DNA from: Pilatotrama ljubarskyi
Lineage: Eukaryota > Basidiomycota > Agaricomycetes > Polyporales > Polyporaceae
Reading direction: 5' to 3'
NCBI GenBank assembly: GCA_022385805.1
Contig: MU277685.1
Span: forward strand, 271,162 to 335,161
Length of the DNA: 64,000 bases
How positions within the stretch are numbered: the stretch's first letter is position 1; every line of letters starts with the position of its first letter. The notes under the pieces are model-generated. The model worked only from the letters and a program-made list of their open reading frames with translations. It ran no database searches and was not told the origin of the DNA. Below, in pieces: positions 1 through 10,264 of the stretch. The position numbers were made by a program, and so were the translations under genes.

Positions 1-1
1 G

Positions 2-643
2 GTCGTTCGTTCTGAGGAGTCTTCTCGCCGGGCGAAGCCCACCTATGACACCGACGACGAAGACAATGAGCCGCTTCACGAGTACAACGCAGAGCGGGAC
101 TACCAGGAGGAGCAGGAGCGCAAGGAGACCATTGAGGCCGGCAAGTCCATCGGCGGACGCACGGCCGAGCTTGCCATGCTCCTGGAGCGCATCTGGGACG
201 CCGGGTTCCCTACGTCTGAGGACGTCCTTGCTGCCCCGCGCCCCCGAGCGCGCTCCGGCAGCGACAGCTCCGGGCGCAACCCCGACGTAGACGCGGACTG
301 CGAGGATGAGGAGGACCTCGCGAGCCAGGACGAGGCGGAGATCCGCGCGCTGCTCACCGCGACGCTCATCTATCGGCGCATCTTCCCATCGACGATCCCC
401 GCATGCGCCCCCGGCGTTGCGGCGTTCGTGCTCTCGCCGCCACCGTCGCCGAGCAGGCGGAATGCGCGGCTGCACATGGCGCTGCGCACCGCGCTGGGCT
501 CGCCGGCGTTTGAGTACGGTGTGGATGGGAGGCTAGAGGACCCCGAGTTGGGTGCGGCACTCGAGGATGCGCGGGATCGCGTCGTGGATATGCTCGTTGA
601 CTTCGACAAAGCGTGTCGGAGAGGAGGGCGGTCGTTCGATTGA
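2..643 (+). CDS. C-terminal part of an unknown acidic protein (5' end outside window)
   Basis: The frame is open from base 2 to a TGA at 641-643, giving 213 residues with no start inside the window, so the gene begins to the left. The first ~60 residues are strongly charged (Asp/Glu/Arg, coiled-coil-like). A low-complexity Ser/Asp/Glu segment follows and then an alanine-rich, probably helical C-terminal half ending in RSFD. I recognise no domain. Later ATGs in frame (for example at 176) are probably internal because coding quality continues upstream of them. It could be a last exon of a nuclear or cytoskeletal protein, but nothing in the sequence decides that. Confidence 0.6.
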   Translation, partial: VVRSEESSRRAKPTYDTDDEDNEPLHEYNAERDYQEEQERKETIEAGKSIGGRTAELAMLLERIWDAGFPTSEDVLAAPRPRARSGSDSSGRNPDVDADCEDEEDLASQDEAEIRALLTATLIYRRIFPSTIPACAPGVAAFVLSPPPSPSRRNARLHMALRTALGSPAFEYGVDGRLEDPELGAALEDARDRVVDMLVDFDKACRRGGRSFD

Positions 644-1237
644 GCCGCGGCCCGCTTGGAGCTGCTGCCTATGCTGTATTGGGATATTGATTAGGATACG
701 GGGCCGTGCGATTGTGTTGGTTTATAATTTGTTATCGCCTTGTAGAGCCATTCTTGTGGCAGTACGCGTCGTTCGCGTACGCTGTGTTGTATATACGACG
801 TTCATACCTTTGTTGTTTGGGACTGTTCGAGTTCCTTCCTACTGTGTACGATACCTTTTAAACGACTCGGGGAGAAATCAGGCGAATACAACCTTGTTAT
901 ATCACCCATCCCCCATCATTTGCCGGCTAATGAAGCCTCTATGTGGGCAGAAAATCGCGCGCATGAGGCTTGCGTCTCGCGGTACTCGACTTCTGCCCTC
1001 TTCTGCCACAATCTCAGCTTTGTCGATATTTGGCAACAGCCCCATCAAACTTACTCCTTTGGGGAGTGGCCAGGTCGATCAGCGTTGACTCGAGTCCTTC
1101 TCCTCCTGCCCTTCATACTGTATATCCTTTTCCGAGCCATCGCGCATCGGGTGGTATCACGCCGTCCAAGCGAATAAACATCAGAGCGTATCTACTCGTC
1201 CCTGGACGGCCGACATTGTTGATCGAACGCAGCTGCA
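644..1237. other. Intergenic region, no gene seen
   Basis: AT-richer spacer between the stop of the truncated gene and the F-box-like gene. Short frames overlap one another without coding character. It should contain the 3' end of the first gene and the promoter of the next; I see no clear TATA box. Confidence 0.5.
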
Positions 1238-2741
1238 ATGTTCTCTAAACCATCCGGATTTCCTCTGCTGCCGACGGAGGTCATAGACATGATCCGGGTC
1301 ATCATCAGCTGTGCAGACCTATACTCCTTGGTTCTGGTCAACAGATCGCATAACATGGCGCTCACACCTCATCTCTATGCTGACATTGATCTCCTCCGCT
1401 ACCCGTCTGCCATGAAGTGCATCATGGCTCTTGATCACGCACCTGAAGGCAACATCTTTGGCCGCAACCTTTCGATCCTAGTGCAGTCGTTTTCGCTGCG
1501 AGAGGATACTTCTTATCCCGTGGATGCGAGCTTCAAACTGCTCGCGAGCACTCTGGTGCTCGACGTACTCCGGATGGTCAACCTCAAGCATTTCTCCTGC
1601 TCCCTTGCTCTCCCTTGCTCCACGAGCCTCTTGGCAGCGCTTCTCTCCGGGGCTGTACCGAAGCTGCAAAGCCTGCAGCTCACGGTGTCGGATATAGAGG
1701 TACCCCCAGGCTACGACGTCGCGGACCTGTCATCACGCGTCCCCCGGCTGCGCAGCGTGAAGCTGGACATACGAGATCGCATCCCTACCAGAATGATCGC
1801 CTTGATCCGCGAGTTGTTGACATCCCGTGCTGGAGACCTCCGTACTCTCTCACTATCCTGCGGCGATGAACACCATGGCCCACCCATGACGTATCTCCCC
1901 ACTGCTGCCGTCTTCTCAGCATTGGAAGAGTTGACCATCACCGGTCGCGCTCTGGCCCACCCTTCTCTTCAGCGGGCACCCATCAAAGTCCTCACCGCAC
2001 GCGAGTCTGACAGTGCCCCGTATTCCCCACTGATGGAGAACGACTTGCACCTTGGGCTGGGAGCATTCCTGACATTACGACGGCTTTCCTGCCCCTACTA
2101 TATGCTTCCGACTTTCTTTCCTGAAGAGGCTCATCGCCGGAGGCCTATTGACACGGTTGGCCTGAACTACGTGCCCACCTCCAGTAATAGCAATGAGGGC
2201 GGGTGTTTCGGCATACCGCCCTTCCATATCCCTTGGGCGATGCTTCATTATCTGCGGTTCTCGAAGGTGCCTATCCGACGTCTCTACCTCCGTGCAATGC
2301 ACTTGTCCTTTGCCCTTGGATTCCCCGAACCGCAAGACATAGCAGCTCTCGTGACTGTGGAATGTCTCGTTATAGTAACGAGAGACGACCCCTGGCTTGA
2401 TCTTGTGGTACGTTCGTCGTACTATCGTACTCTGCGCACTGAGCTAGCGAAGCTCATTTTGTTATCGATGCCAGGAGTTTCTCCACGCGCTCGGGTCGAA
2501 GGTGATTGCGCAAATGCCACGCCTCCATACGTTCGTCCTCTCGGATGAGCCTGCCAGCATACAAGCTCGGGACAGTCCGTTCGAACACGCTGGGGACCTC
2601 GACCTGCAGAGGAGAGCTCTCGCACAGTACGAAGCATGTTCCTCTACGTTGAAGACCGTCGCATTCACAGCCCAGCTCCACTGGGAGAACACAGCTGATG
2701 GGTGGCTGCAATGTCCGGGGAAGCCGTCGATCCGTGTGTAG
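1238..2741 (+). CDS. F-box-like / leucine-rich protein
   Basis: Two exons, 1238-2407 and 2475-2741, encode 478 residues. The 67-nt intron starts GTACGT and ends CCAG, and splicing restores the frame exactly, joining DPWLDLV to EFLHALGSK. Residues ~6-50 (LPTEVIDMI...LVNRSHNMALTPHLY) resemble the F-box-like start of the large basidiomycete family whose members recruit targets to SCF ubiquitin ligases. The rest is leucine-rich with irregular repeats, as expected of a substrate-binding LRR-like region. This family is expanded and poorly conserved in mushrooms, so the substrate cannot be inferred. An F-box-derived role is likely but not proven from motif alone. Confidence 0.75.
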
Positions 2742-2991
2742 GACGCCATCAAATGTTGATGTACCACGTCCCCTGGACCGATAGGTTGAGCCCGGGCCCG
2801 GGATTAATGGAGATGTGCATATACCTCGTTGCGTATGATCTGGAACGCGGTCACAGTCCTGATGCGGAAGTGGAACCCAGCACTAGAGCCCATGGTATGA
2901 GCATTGGTGATGTACAATAGTCTATGCTACAGCGTCGGTGAAAGCGATACAGGTGACTGTCCGGACCTCTATGCTACAAGTACTCAGCAAT

Positions 2992-4092
2992 TCAGTAGGA
3001 ATAGCCGGAACCCGCGTCCATCGCCATCCCTGAAGACGCGGCTGGTGCAGCCGCCCTTATCGTCGCGGACGAAGGGCTACTCAGCAGGGTGATGGTAGTG
3101 GGCGCACCTACATCGGAGGTGAAGGATGCGACCGCAGGGGCCGATGCGATTCCAACGGCCTTGCTAGAGAAAACACTGCTCTGCGGTGCCTCCGAGCTGG
3201 CTGAGGTGCTGGCGCTGGCGGAAGCTGTGGGAGCAGGACCGGGGATGGTAGTAAGGATGGAGAAGTTTGTGTCGGTCGCGATGCTGGAGAGGAAGCTGGA
3301 GGCCTGAGAGGCATCCAACGTCGTCGTCTCGGCGAACTCAGTCGAGAACGACGTGGGCGCAACTGTTACGGTAGTTGTGACGACAGGCCCAGTGGCAACA
3401 TCGGTGTCGCTAGCGGAGGCCGCCGCGGAGGACGATGCCGCGGTGCGGGTGGCAGTGATGGAGGCCGATGCAGACGTGGTCTTTACGGACGACGCGTGTG
3501 TACCAGCGGCGGTGGCGGACTGGGTAGCGGAGGTCGCGGTAGATCCAGCATCACCTTCGTCCTCCTCGTCATTGTCGTCGCAATCCATGGGAAAGTCGAC
3601 AGACTCATCCGTGCTGTTGCTAGCAATGCCGCCGGTGACTCCGGACGCGTTGATGACAGCAAGAGCAGTCGCGTTTGACGTGCATGAAAGAACCTGCACG
3701 TGCGTCAGACGCGTCACTAGCGCAGGTGGGTTGATTGATTGCTCACCGTGCCCTCTTCTCTAACAGAAGGAAGAGCAAAGCAGAACAGAGATTTAGGACA
3801 CAGATCTTCGTTCCAAGTTCCGTTCATGCAGTGAGCTACGGATGCTCCTATGCAAGCCATCTCCCCGGCTAGAGGACAATCGGTCAGTTTAGGCACATTT
3901 TAAAACAACTTGGTGAGGCTCTGACTTGCCATTGCAAGACTCCGAAGCATTCAGCTTCGCGAACTCAGCATTTAGGATCTGAGCGTCCTTGCCATTCTGC
4001 AGGAAGACGTTTGCGTCGAGTGAGGGCATAGGTGCACATGAGACAGCCGTTGCCACGAGAAGGCCGTAAAAGAAAGAGAGTACGCCGTGCAT
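2992..4092 (-). CDS. Secreted CBM19-like Ser/Thr-rich protein (copy 1)
   Basis: Minus-strand gene with three exons: 4092-3930, 3868-3747 and 3693-2992, 328 residues. Residues 1-20 form a signal peptide. Residues ~53-100 carry a cysteine pattern like the chitin-binding module CBM19 (CNAGEMACIG...CMNGTW...LFCFALPSV...LSC). The remainder is a long Ser/Thr/Ala-rich low-complexity tail, expected to be O-glycosylated, with no hydrophobic GPI signal. The gene at 57025-58370 is a paralogue with the same layout and the same phase-1 first intron. Here the first intron (3929-3869) begins GCAAGT, so it is a GC-AG intron; the reading with this donor restores the conserved cysteine module. Likely a wall-associated or secreted protein; chitin binding is inferred from family pattern only. 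Confidence 0.75.
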
Positions 4093-4512
4093 GGTCGCGC
4101 AAAGAAATGAATGTGTGGAGTGAAGGACAGCTGTGAAAGAGAGCGGGAGACCGAGGAAGCACCAGGCTTCAAGTGTTTGCGATGACTAGCGAGAGCGGGC
4201 ACCTAGCTCGAGCAGAGCACGAGGGTCGATGTTGATGACAGTGTAGCTTTAATACGAGAGACACAAAAGCCCCGGCTATGCAAACGGACAGCAACGGTCG
4301 CCATTGTCTTTGTTGTCTTTGAGTGCGATGGTCAATGCTAACGACTATTGTTTCCCAATCGGGATGCGCACCGCGAGATCGACAGCGAGTCACGTGAAGG
4401 CCATTTAGGGCAGGCGACGCGATAGGGCGCTAGACGCCTGCGCATACCGAGATTTTGCAGGTCGCATAGTCGGGTCTCCGTCCACCACTCTCGTCAAGAC
4501 ACCCGATTCACC
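4093..4512. other. Shared promoter region of the CBM19-like gene and eS26
   Basis: About 0.4 kb between two divergent genes. No convincing frame. The segment next to 4513 should hold the ribosomal-protein promoter and short 5' leader; no strong TATA box was seen, which is common for ribosomal protein genes. Confidence 0.5.
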
Positions 4513-5183
4513 ATGGTGAGCACCCCCTCTACGTTCCCTGACGGCCTTTCGGAGTCCCTTCAAGCCAAACCTGCGGTCAAACGGATGAAATCCGTGCACG
4601 GAGACGATGGATGGCGCGATGAGACTCCGGATGACACTGGCCGGCAGGGAGGATCTTGTGCGGAATCGCTAAACTCTCGTCTTATAGACCAAGAAGAGAA
4701 GAAATAACGGCCGCAACAAGAAGGGCCGCGGCCACGTTAACTTCGTCCGCTGCTCGAACTGCTCGCGATGCGTGCCCAAGGACAAGGCCATCAAGCGCTT
4801 CACTGTCCGTAACATGGTCGAGTCGGCTGCTGTCCGTGATCTCAGCGAGGCGAGCGTGTACCAGGGTGCGTCCTCTTCCGATATACGCTTGATGAGACTC
4901 TTAAGACGAATTGCGTCTCGCAGAGTACGTTATCCCAAAGCTCTACATCAAAATCGCGTACTGCGTGTCGTGCGCTATCCACTCGCACGGTATGTTTTTT
5001 TTTCTCGCTGTGCAACCCCGGCAAGTCACTCATACTGTGTGTCCAGTCGTCCGTGTCCGTTCCCGTGAGGGTCGCCGCAACCGTGCGCCCCCTCCGCGTG
5101 TCCGGTGGAAGGATGGCAAGAAGGTCAACCCTGCTGTCGCTGCGGCTGAGGAGGCCAAGGCGGCAGCGGCGCGGGGGGCATAG
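4513..5183 (+). CDS. RPS26: 40S ribosomal protein eS26
   Basis: Exons 4513-4515 (ATG only), 4688-4865, 4924-4989 and 5047-5183 give 127 residues. The protein reads [16 protein letters not shown]... then [19 protein letters not shown], the zinc-binding Cys cluster of eS26, then [21 protein letters not shown] and [14 protein letters not shown], all hallmarks of this small-subunit protein. The Ala-rich C-terminal tail is slightly longer than usual. The start codon stands alone on the first coding exon: the intron GTGAGC...TATAG follows directly. eS26 sits at the mRNA exit region of the 40S subunit and contacts mRNA upstream of the start codon. Confidence 0.95.
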
Positions 5184-5728
5184 GCGTCTCATCCATCAGA
5201 CTTGTATTCCGTATCCCGTCGCTATCCATGCATCCTTGTAACGCGCATAGATTGTGTTCGGCCTCCAGTGGCATGTACTGCATGTAAGTCATTGGCGATA
5301 TACGACCTAGGAACGTCCTCGACGCTCCGGCTGTCGTTCGCGTCAAACGAGCAAGTGATTGAGCATCCCCTCAAGGCAGCCCCGCACCCATTGCTTACTC
5401 CAGATTTGCGTGCGCATACGCCAACCGACGGTCGTCCCAGGAAGCCTAGGCCTCCTTATATGTACAGTTGGCGTTGAAGCTTGAAACTTCGAAGCCGCGC
5501 ACCAATCATTGAGACCACAGAAGGATGATAGTATAGCAGCATTCGTCGAGTATACATGCGCTAGGTACGTAGAGTAACAAGACGGTCCACAGGATTCAGG
5601 CAGAGAGCAAAGCGACTAGACGACAGATGGCAGAGACGACAAGACGGACAGGCACGCAGTAGGGCACTAGCAGGTACAGACCAACGAGGTCGGTGAAGGC
5701 TTTCGCGTTGGCGGTCAGCCCAAGGGGC
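5184..5728. other. Convergent intergenic region
   Basis: 3' flanks of eS26 (+) and the PARP-type zinc-finger gene (-). Frames here are short and lack coding character; nothing else recognised. Confidence 0.5.
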
Positions 5729-7539
5729 TCAGTCGTAATCATCCTCGTCGGCCTCCTCAATGGGTTCTTCGACTTTCTTCTTGCCCCGAGATGAAGCAGG
5801 CTTTGCCTTTGAGGATGGCTTTGCGGAGGAGGCAGGCTTGGCTGAAGAAGCAGGCTTCGCCCGCTTTGAGGGCGGCTTGGACGATGCACCCTTCGAGGCT
5901 GGCGCCCGCTAGAGAAAGTTGGACGCGTCAATATCTATCGTGAAGAGAGGCGGAGAATGTGGTTACACACCTTGCGCTTCTTGGTGTTCTCCTCGTGTTC
6001 CTCATCCTCCTCGTCGATCTCTTCATCGTCCACAGCCGCCAGCTCGTCGCCGAAGTCCTCGCCAGACTCGGACTCCTCCTTCTTCTTCTTCGCTGCAGCC
6101 TTCTTGGGGGCAGCCTTGGCCTTCGCTGCAGGGGCCTTCTTTGCTGCACCGCGACCCTTCTTCGGCTTCTCCTCCTCATCATCATCGACATCCATCTCCT
6201 CATCTTCGTCCTTCTACAAAACAGAAACACCCCCTTCACGTCAGATCCTGCCTTCACACAAGTCCTGCCTAGAGGCCGGCAGGGGGCCGCATCCGCACCT
6301 TCTTCCTTGGCGCACGCGCCTTTTTGGGCTTCTCCTCGCCGTCCTCGTCCTTCTTCTTCCGCGGAGCCGCCTTCTTCTTGCCCGTGTCGACAGCCTCGCC
6401 GATGCCCTTGTCGTCCTCGGGGATCTGACCCTCCTCCCACGCGCGCTGGACCTTCTCCTTCTCACTCTCCTTGAGGTCGTTCCAGCCTTCAATCTTGGAC
6501 GGCTCGTCGTATGAGGCCTTCATTTTCTCGACCAGCTTGGGGTCAGAGCAGCCCCAGTGCCGCCATGCGCTAGAAGAGACATCAGTATTCTTCTAGCGAG
6601 CCGAGGAGGGCCGATGTGACGCACAAGCTCTTGTTCCCCCGAAAGTCAACCTCCTGGCCGACACGGAAGAAGTCCTTCCCAATACTCTCTGCAGCCGCAT
6701 CCTCAGCAACTCCGATCCATCAGGCGAAAAAGCCACGTACCTCCGCAGTCTATTCCAAGTCATGTAGAATGCACCGTTGAGAGGGGATACGAGCGCGCTT
6801 TGCACTAGCGACGCACCTTTGCACTTTGACCGTCCAGACGACGCATATTCGAACTTGAACACCGCTGGGCCACTGTCCTCCTCCTTCTTCTTACCACCTT
6901 TCTTTTTGGGCTTCTCTTCTTCCTCTTCCTCGTCCTCCTCGCCCTCCGGCTTGCGCGCAGTCTCCGGCACATCCTCAGGCGCGACATGACCTTCCTCCCA
7001 GGCCTTCTTGACCCGTTCCTGATCCTCGCCGTTGAGCTCTTCAAAGCCATCTAGTTCGTCAGCTTCGTCGAATGAATTCTTCATATTGCTGATGATCTTG
7101 GGTGTCACGCAACCCCAATGACGCCATGAACTATGGATCAGGTCAGTATATGCCCCTTACCACGCGGTCAAGTAGGGAGGAAATTGCCCCGAGACGAGGC
7201 AAGGCTATGCATGGAAGAAAGGCAATGTTGTTGAGGACGTACAAGCTAGTGTTTCCGCGGAAATCAACGATGGAGCCGAAGCGCAGCTCGCCCTTGCCAA
7301 TGGCGGTGCCCTTGCATCTGGACGACGGTGAGGAATAATCGACAGCTGTTCGCACATAGTGGGGACATACGGCTTGGGGCCTAAGACGCGCAAATGACGC
7401 GTGAAACACGACGAGGAAGAGCGTGAGCCCACCGAGCCACACAACGCGGGGAAGTTGACGCACCATTGCACTTAGAGCGCCCGCTCGGCGCATATTCAAG
7501 GCGGTAGCCAGACTTTTTGGTTCCCTCGTTGTCGGACAT
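5729..7539 (-). CDS. Nuclear protein with two PARP-type zinc fingers
   Basis: Nine exons on the minus strand: 7539-7464, 7380-7371, 7317-7243, 7130-6817, 6749-6741, 6688-6625, 6569-6299, 6213-5971 and 5908-5729, encoding 413 residues. Finger 1 uses C24, C30, H58 and C61 (SKCNGPKPC...SWRHWGC); finger 2 uses C157, C160, H187 and C190 (SKCKDCGES...AWRHWGC). PARP-type fingers recognise DNA breaks. The C-terminal half is Lys/Ala-rich with acidic blocks, typical of chromatin-associated tails. No catalytic PARP domain is present, so this is a stand-alone zf-PARP protein as known from fungi. Exons of 10 and 9 nt lie at equivalent places in both fingers, and the second supplies a zinc-binding Cys. A TATATAAT box lies about 80 bases upstream of the start. 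Confidence 0.9.
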
Positions 7540-7616
7540 CGTTCAGGCAGAGCGCAGAGAGTGATGGGACAGGGGAGGGGAAGTGGGGAAAATGGGGGCG
7601 GGAGGATGGTGGAAGG

Positions 7617-7624
7617 ATTATATA
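7617..7624 (-). promoter_or_regulatory. TATA box of the PARP-type zinc-finger gene
   Basis: TATATAAT on the minus strand, about 80 bases upstream of the ATG at 7539. Position and sequence fit a core promoter element. Confidence 0.55.
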
Positions 7625-8612
7625 GGAACGGTGGGTGCTTCAAAGTCCGCTTGGAGAGCGCTGCTGCTACTAAGCAGCTGCTCAACAGCCACCATGCCTG
7701 GCCACAGCCCAACCGTGCGCACGGGCCTCTCCCTCCTCTATCACCCAATCCATCATCATCTCCTGCCTCCCGGTGCCGCGATTGTCCTCGCCGTGCGCCG
7801 CGGCTTGGTCGACAATGCGCCCCGAGTCGAGACAAGACACCGCAGCTGCCGCACTTATCTTGGGGTTAGGGTTCGCGATGTCCTCGCATCTGCCATCCGA
7901 GTCGACATGACTACCAGCTTTCGATGAAACTGCCTTGAATTCTGTTCTAAGCACCGAACTCGGGCTATTGTTCTCTCCCAAGGTGCGATGATGACGAGCA
8001 AGGGGATGCCATTGTCACACCGGATTAGCCACATTCCGAGTCCCCGAGCGTGCCCACGCGCTGCACATTCGCGCCCGAAGTCTCTGGGACTCCCGAACCG
8101 CATAGCCTACTGACTCAGTGTCGTCGCACGCTCATAATGAAACCTGCTACTACTGAATCTACCGTATGCTATTGCAGGAATATCCAGCAACTCGCTGCTG
8201 TCTCTGCCGGTCTTTACTGCTCCGAGTCCTAGGCCCTATGCGAAGACGGCCCGCATTGCAAGAGCCACAAGACTTGTGTCCACTCTCCACCCGCGGCCGG
8301 AGGAGGCAGGACCATACCCGCTAACGCTGTTTGCGGACTACGAGGTTGGGCGAGCCCAGACTGTCCCCTCGGACTTGCGAGCGGGCTCGATCGCTATCCG
8401 GATGTCTCTGGGGGTCGGGGCGGCGACCATGATGCAGTCTCGACGTCCTACATACTTCCGGGCCAATTCACTCGGCCTGGATCTTAACTGCTCTCCACAG
8501 CCGATCTGCGTGCATATGGGTGCTGTCTGGTCTCGCAACGAATACCCTCGGCTATGCAGCTTCTTGGAATTCTCTGCTTGGTGCCCTCTTCCGAGGGCGT
8601 TCTCTCAGTAGC

Positions 8613-8620
8613 CATATAAG
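8613..8620 (+). promoter_or_regulatory. TATA-like box of the small C2H2-RING gene
   Basis: CATATAAG about 115 bases upstream of the ATG at 8732. Confidence 0.45.
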
Positions 8621-8731
8621 CAGCCGTCCTTTGCACGCTAGCCCCATACGCTGCCGCCTCCCGACCATCCCCTCAGCCTACGCCCTACCACGCTGATCTA
8701 TAGAGCTTGAAGTTTGCGACCTCAACCAGCC

Positions 8732-9795
8732 ATGTCTTCATACTACGTCGACCGCTCTCTGTGCTACTGCTCGTTATGCGACCGGTACTTTCCGGACGTA
8801 CTGACTCGTGCACACCATGTCCGCTTCGCGCGCAACCACCCCAAATGCGACAAATGCAACGTCCGCTTCGCCAACGGGAACGCACTGCGAGTCGTACGTG
8901 CTTCAGCTTTGAGATGCCGTAGCCCTCAGACTAATCCCAGCCCTCTTCTGTGCAGCATTACACCGTCTCCCGCAGGCACCATTTCTGCTCCGCCTGTGAC
9001 CGACACTTTGGGTCCCCGGCTGGCCTTCGCGCTGTGGGTATCATTCGAGGGACCGTAGGGACTGGCAGCTCATACCGGCATTCAGCACATCGAGCTCGCT
9101 GCAATCCATGGCGGTGATGACTCGGACGACGAGGACGAGGACGACTCGATTGACGACTCTTACGACGGATGGGAGGATGACGTCGGTCGTGCCCGTTACC
9201 CGGACGAGAACGACTACGAAGAACCCCAAGTCAGCGATGATGAGGAAATCACTGCCTACGACGTTTACTGGCCTGAAGATGACGAGCCGGACATCTTCGG
9301 GGAGCGGAGATACGATGGCTACGCTCCCGTACCTGCGGAGTTCAGACGTCTGGATGACACCCTTAACGTATGTTCAACTGCCGATCGACTATGCGAGGCC
9401 ACTTCCTGACGTCCATTCCAGACACCCGCGTCTCCTGAAAGCCCAACATCGGAGACAGATATTTGCGCAGACTTGCGCAAGGACATCACCTGCGTAGCCC
9501 TCCCACAAGAACAGCCGCCGCCATCCTCAGGCGCATTTACGCTCGGTTGCCCCATCTGCCTGGAGCCGACGTCCACACCGACAGCCACCGGCTGCGGACA
9601 CGTCTATTGCGCATCGTAAGCGGACCGCTTCTTCACGGGGTGGATACGGGATACTGAATGACTGGCCGCAGATGTGTTCGTGACGCGCTACGTGTCGAGC
9701 GGAGCTGCCCTGTCTGTCGGGCGAGTGCCCATCCGAGGGATTTGAGGCAGCTCTTCGTTAATGTCGTGGCTGAAACCCGGGGGTCCCAGATTTGA
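8732..9795 (+). CDS. C2H2 zinc-finger / RING finger protein (family member D)
   Basis: Five exons, 8732-8893, 8956-9033, 9086-9367, 9422-9615 and 9672-9795, give 279 residues. Three N-terminal Cys-pair fingers (CSLCDRYF, CDKCNVRF, CSACDRHF) are followed by an acidic Asp/Glu-rich linker and a C-terminal RING (CPICLEPT...CGHVYCASCVRD...CPVCRA). RING domains bind E2 enzymes, so an E3 ubiquitin ligase is the likely activity. The first two introns are phase 0 and end directly before the first zinc His of a finger; the last splits the RING in phase 2 just before the second Cys of CGHVYCASC. The same junctions occur in the three genes at 24318-31784, so they form one family. Targets are unknown. Confidence 0.85.
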
Positions 9796-10264
9796 CGGGT
9801 GCTGTCGTAGTGTACTACCTGTAGTCAACTAGACAATGCAAATGCATTCGCACTTATTTTGTTCACCACCTAATGTTCAGCTATCGCGAGGTTGCAAAGG
9901 CGCATGATGCATGCCGTCGTTGCCGACCTGATCTTCGACTGCACAGGATTAGGTCCTTTGTATCTTTCTGGTGGCGGTGAGGTTTTGGGTGAGGTTCAGT
10001 GCTGCGAGCGTCTACTGCGCGTGTCTCCCTTCCTTGGACTTGTACCTCTCTTGCGCGGCGGAGTGCATAAAGGTCTTGCTTGCTATCGGTCTCTGTCTTG
10101 TATCATCATTCGCCATCCCCTCAGTCCGGCCTGCTTACACTGCTGTATCATCTGTACTATCGGCCTGACCTCTCTGTACGACTATCTCTCTGTCTAATTC
10201 CCGGCATCCAAGGCATCCAAGAGCTTTACTTCGACTACATACGCAGCCGTCCTAGTACTACACT
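9796..10264. other. Intergenic region upstream of HIR1
   Basis: No gene recognised; expected to contain the 3' end of the RING gene and the HIR1 promoter. Confidence 0.5.

Larger units (their letters stand above)
7540..8731. other. Intergenic region with two divergent promoters
   Basis: 1.2 kb without a convincing gene, between the divergent PARP-type gene and the small C2H2-RING gene. TATA-like boxes lie at 7617-7624 (minus) and 8613-8620 (plus). Frames in between overlap on both strands and do not look like protein. Confidence 0.5.
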
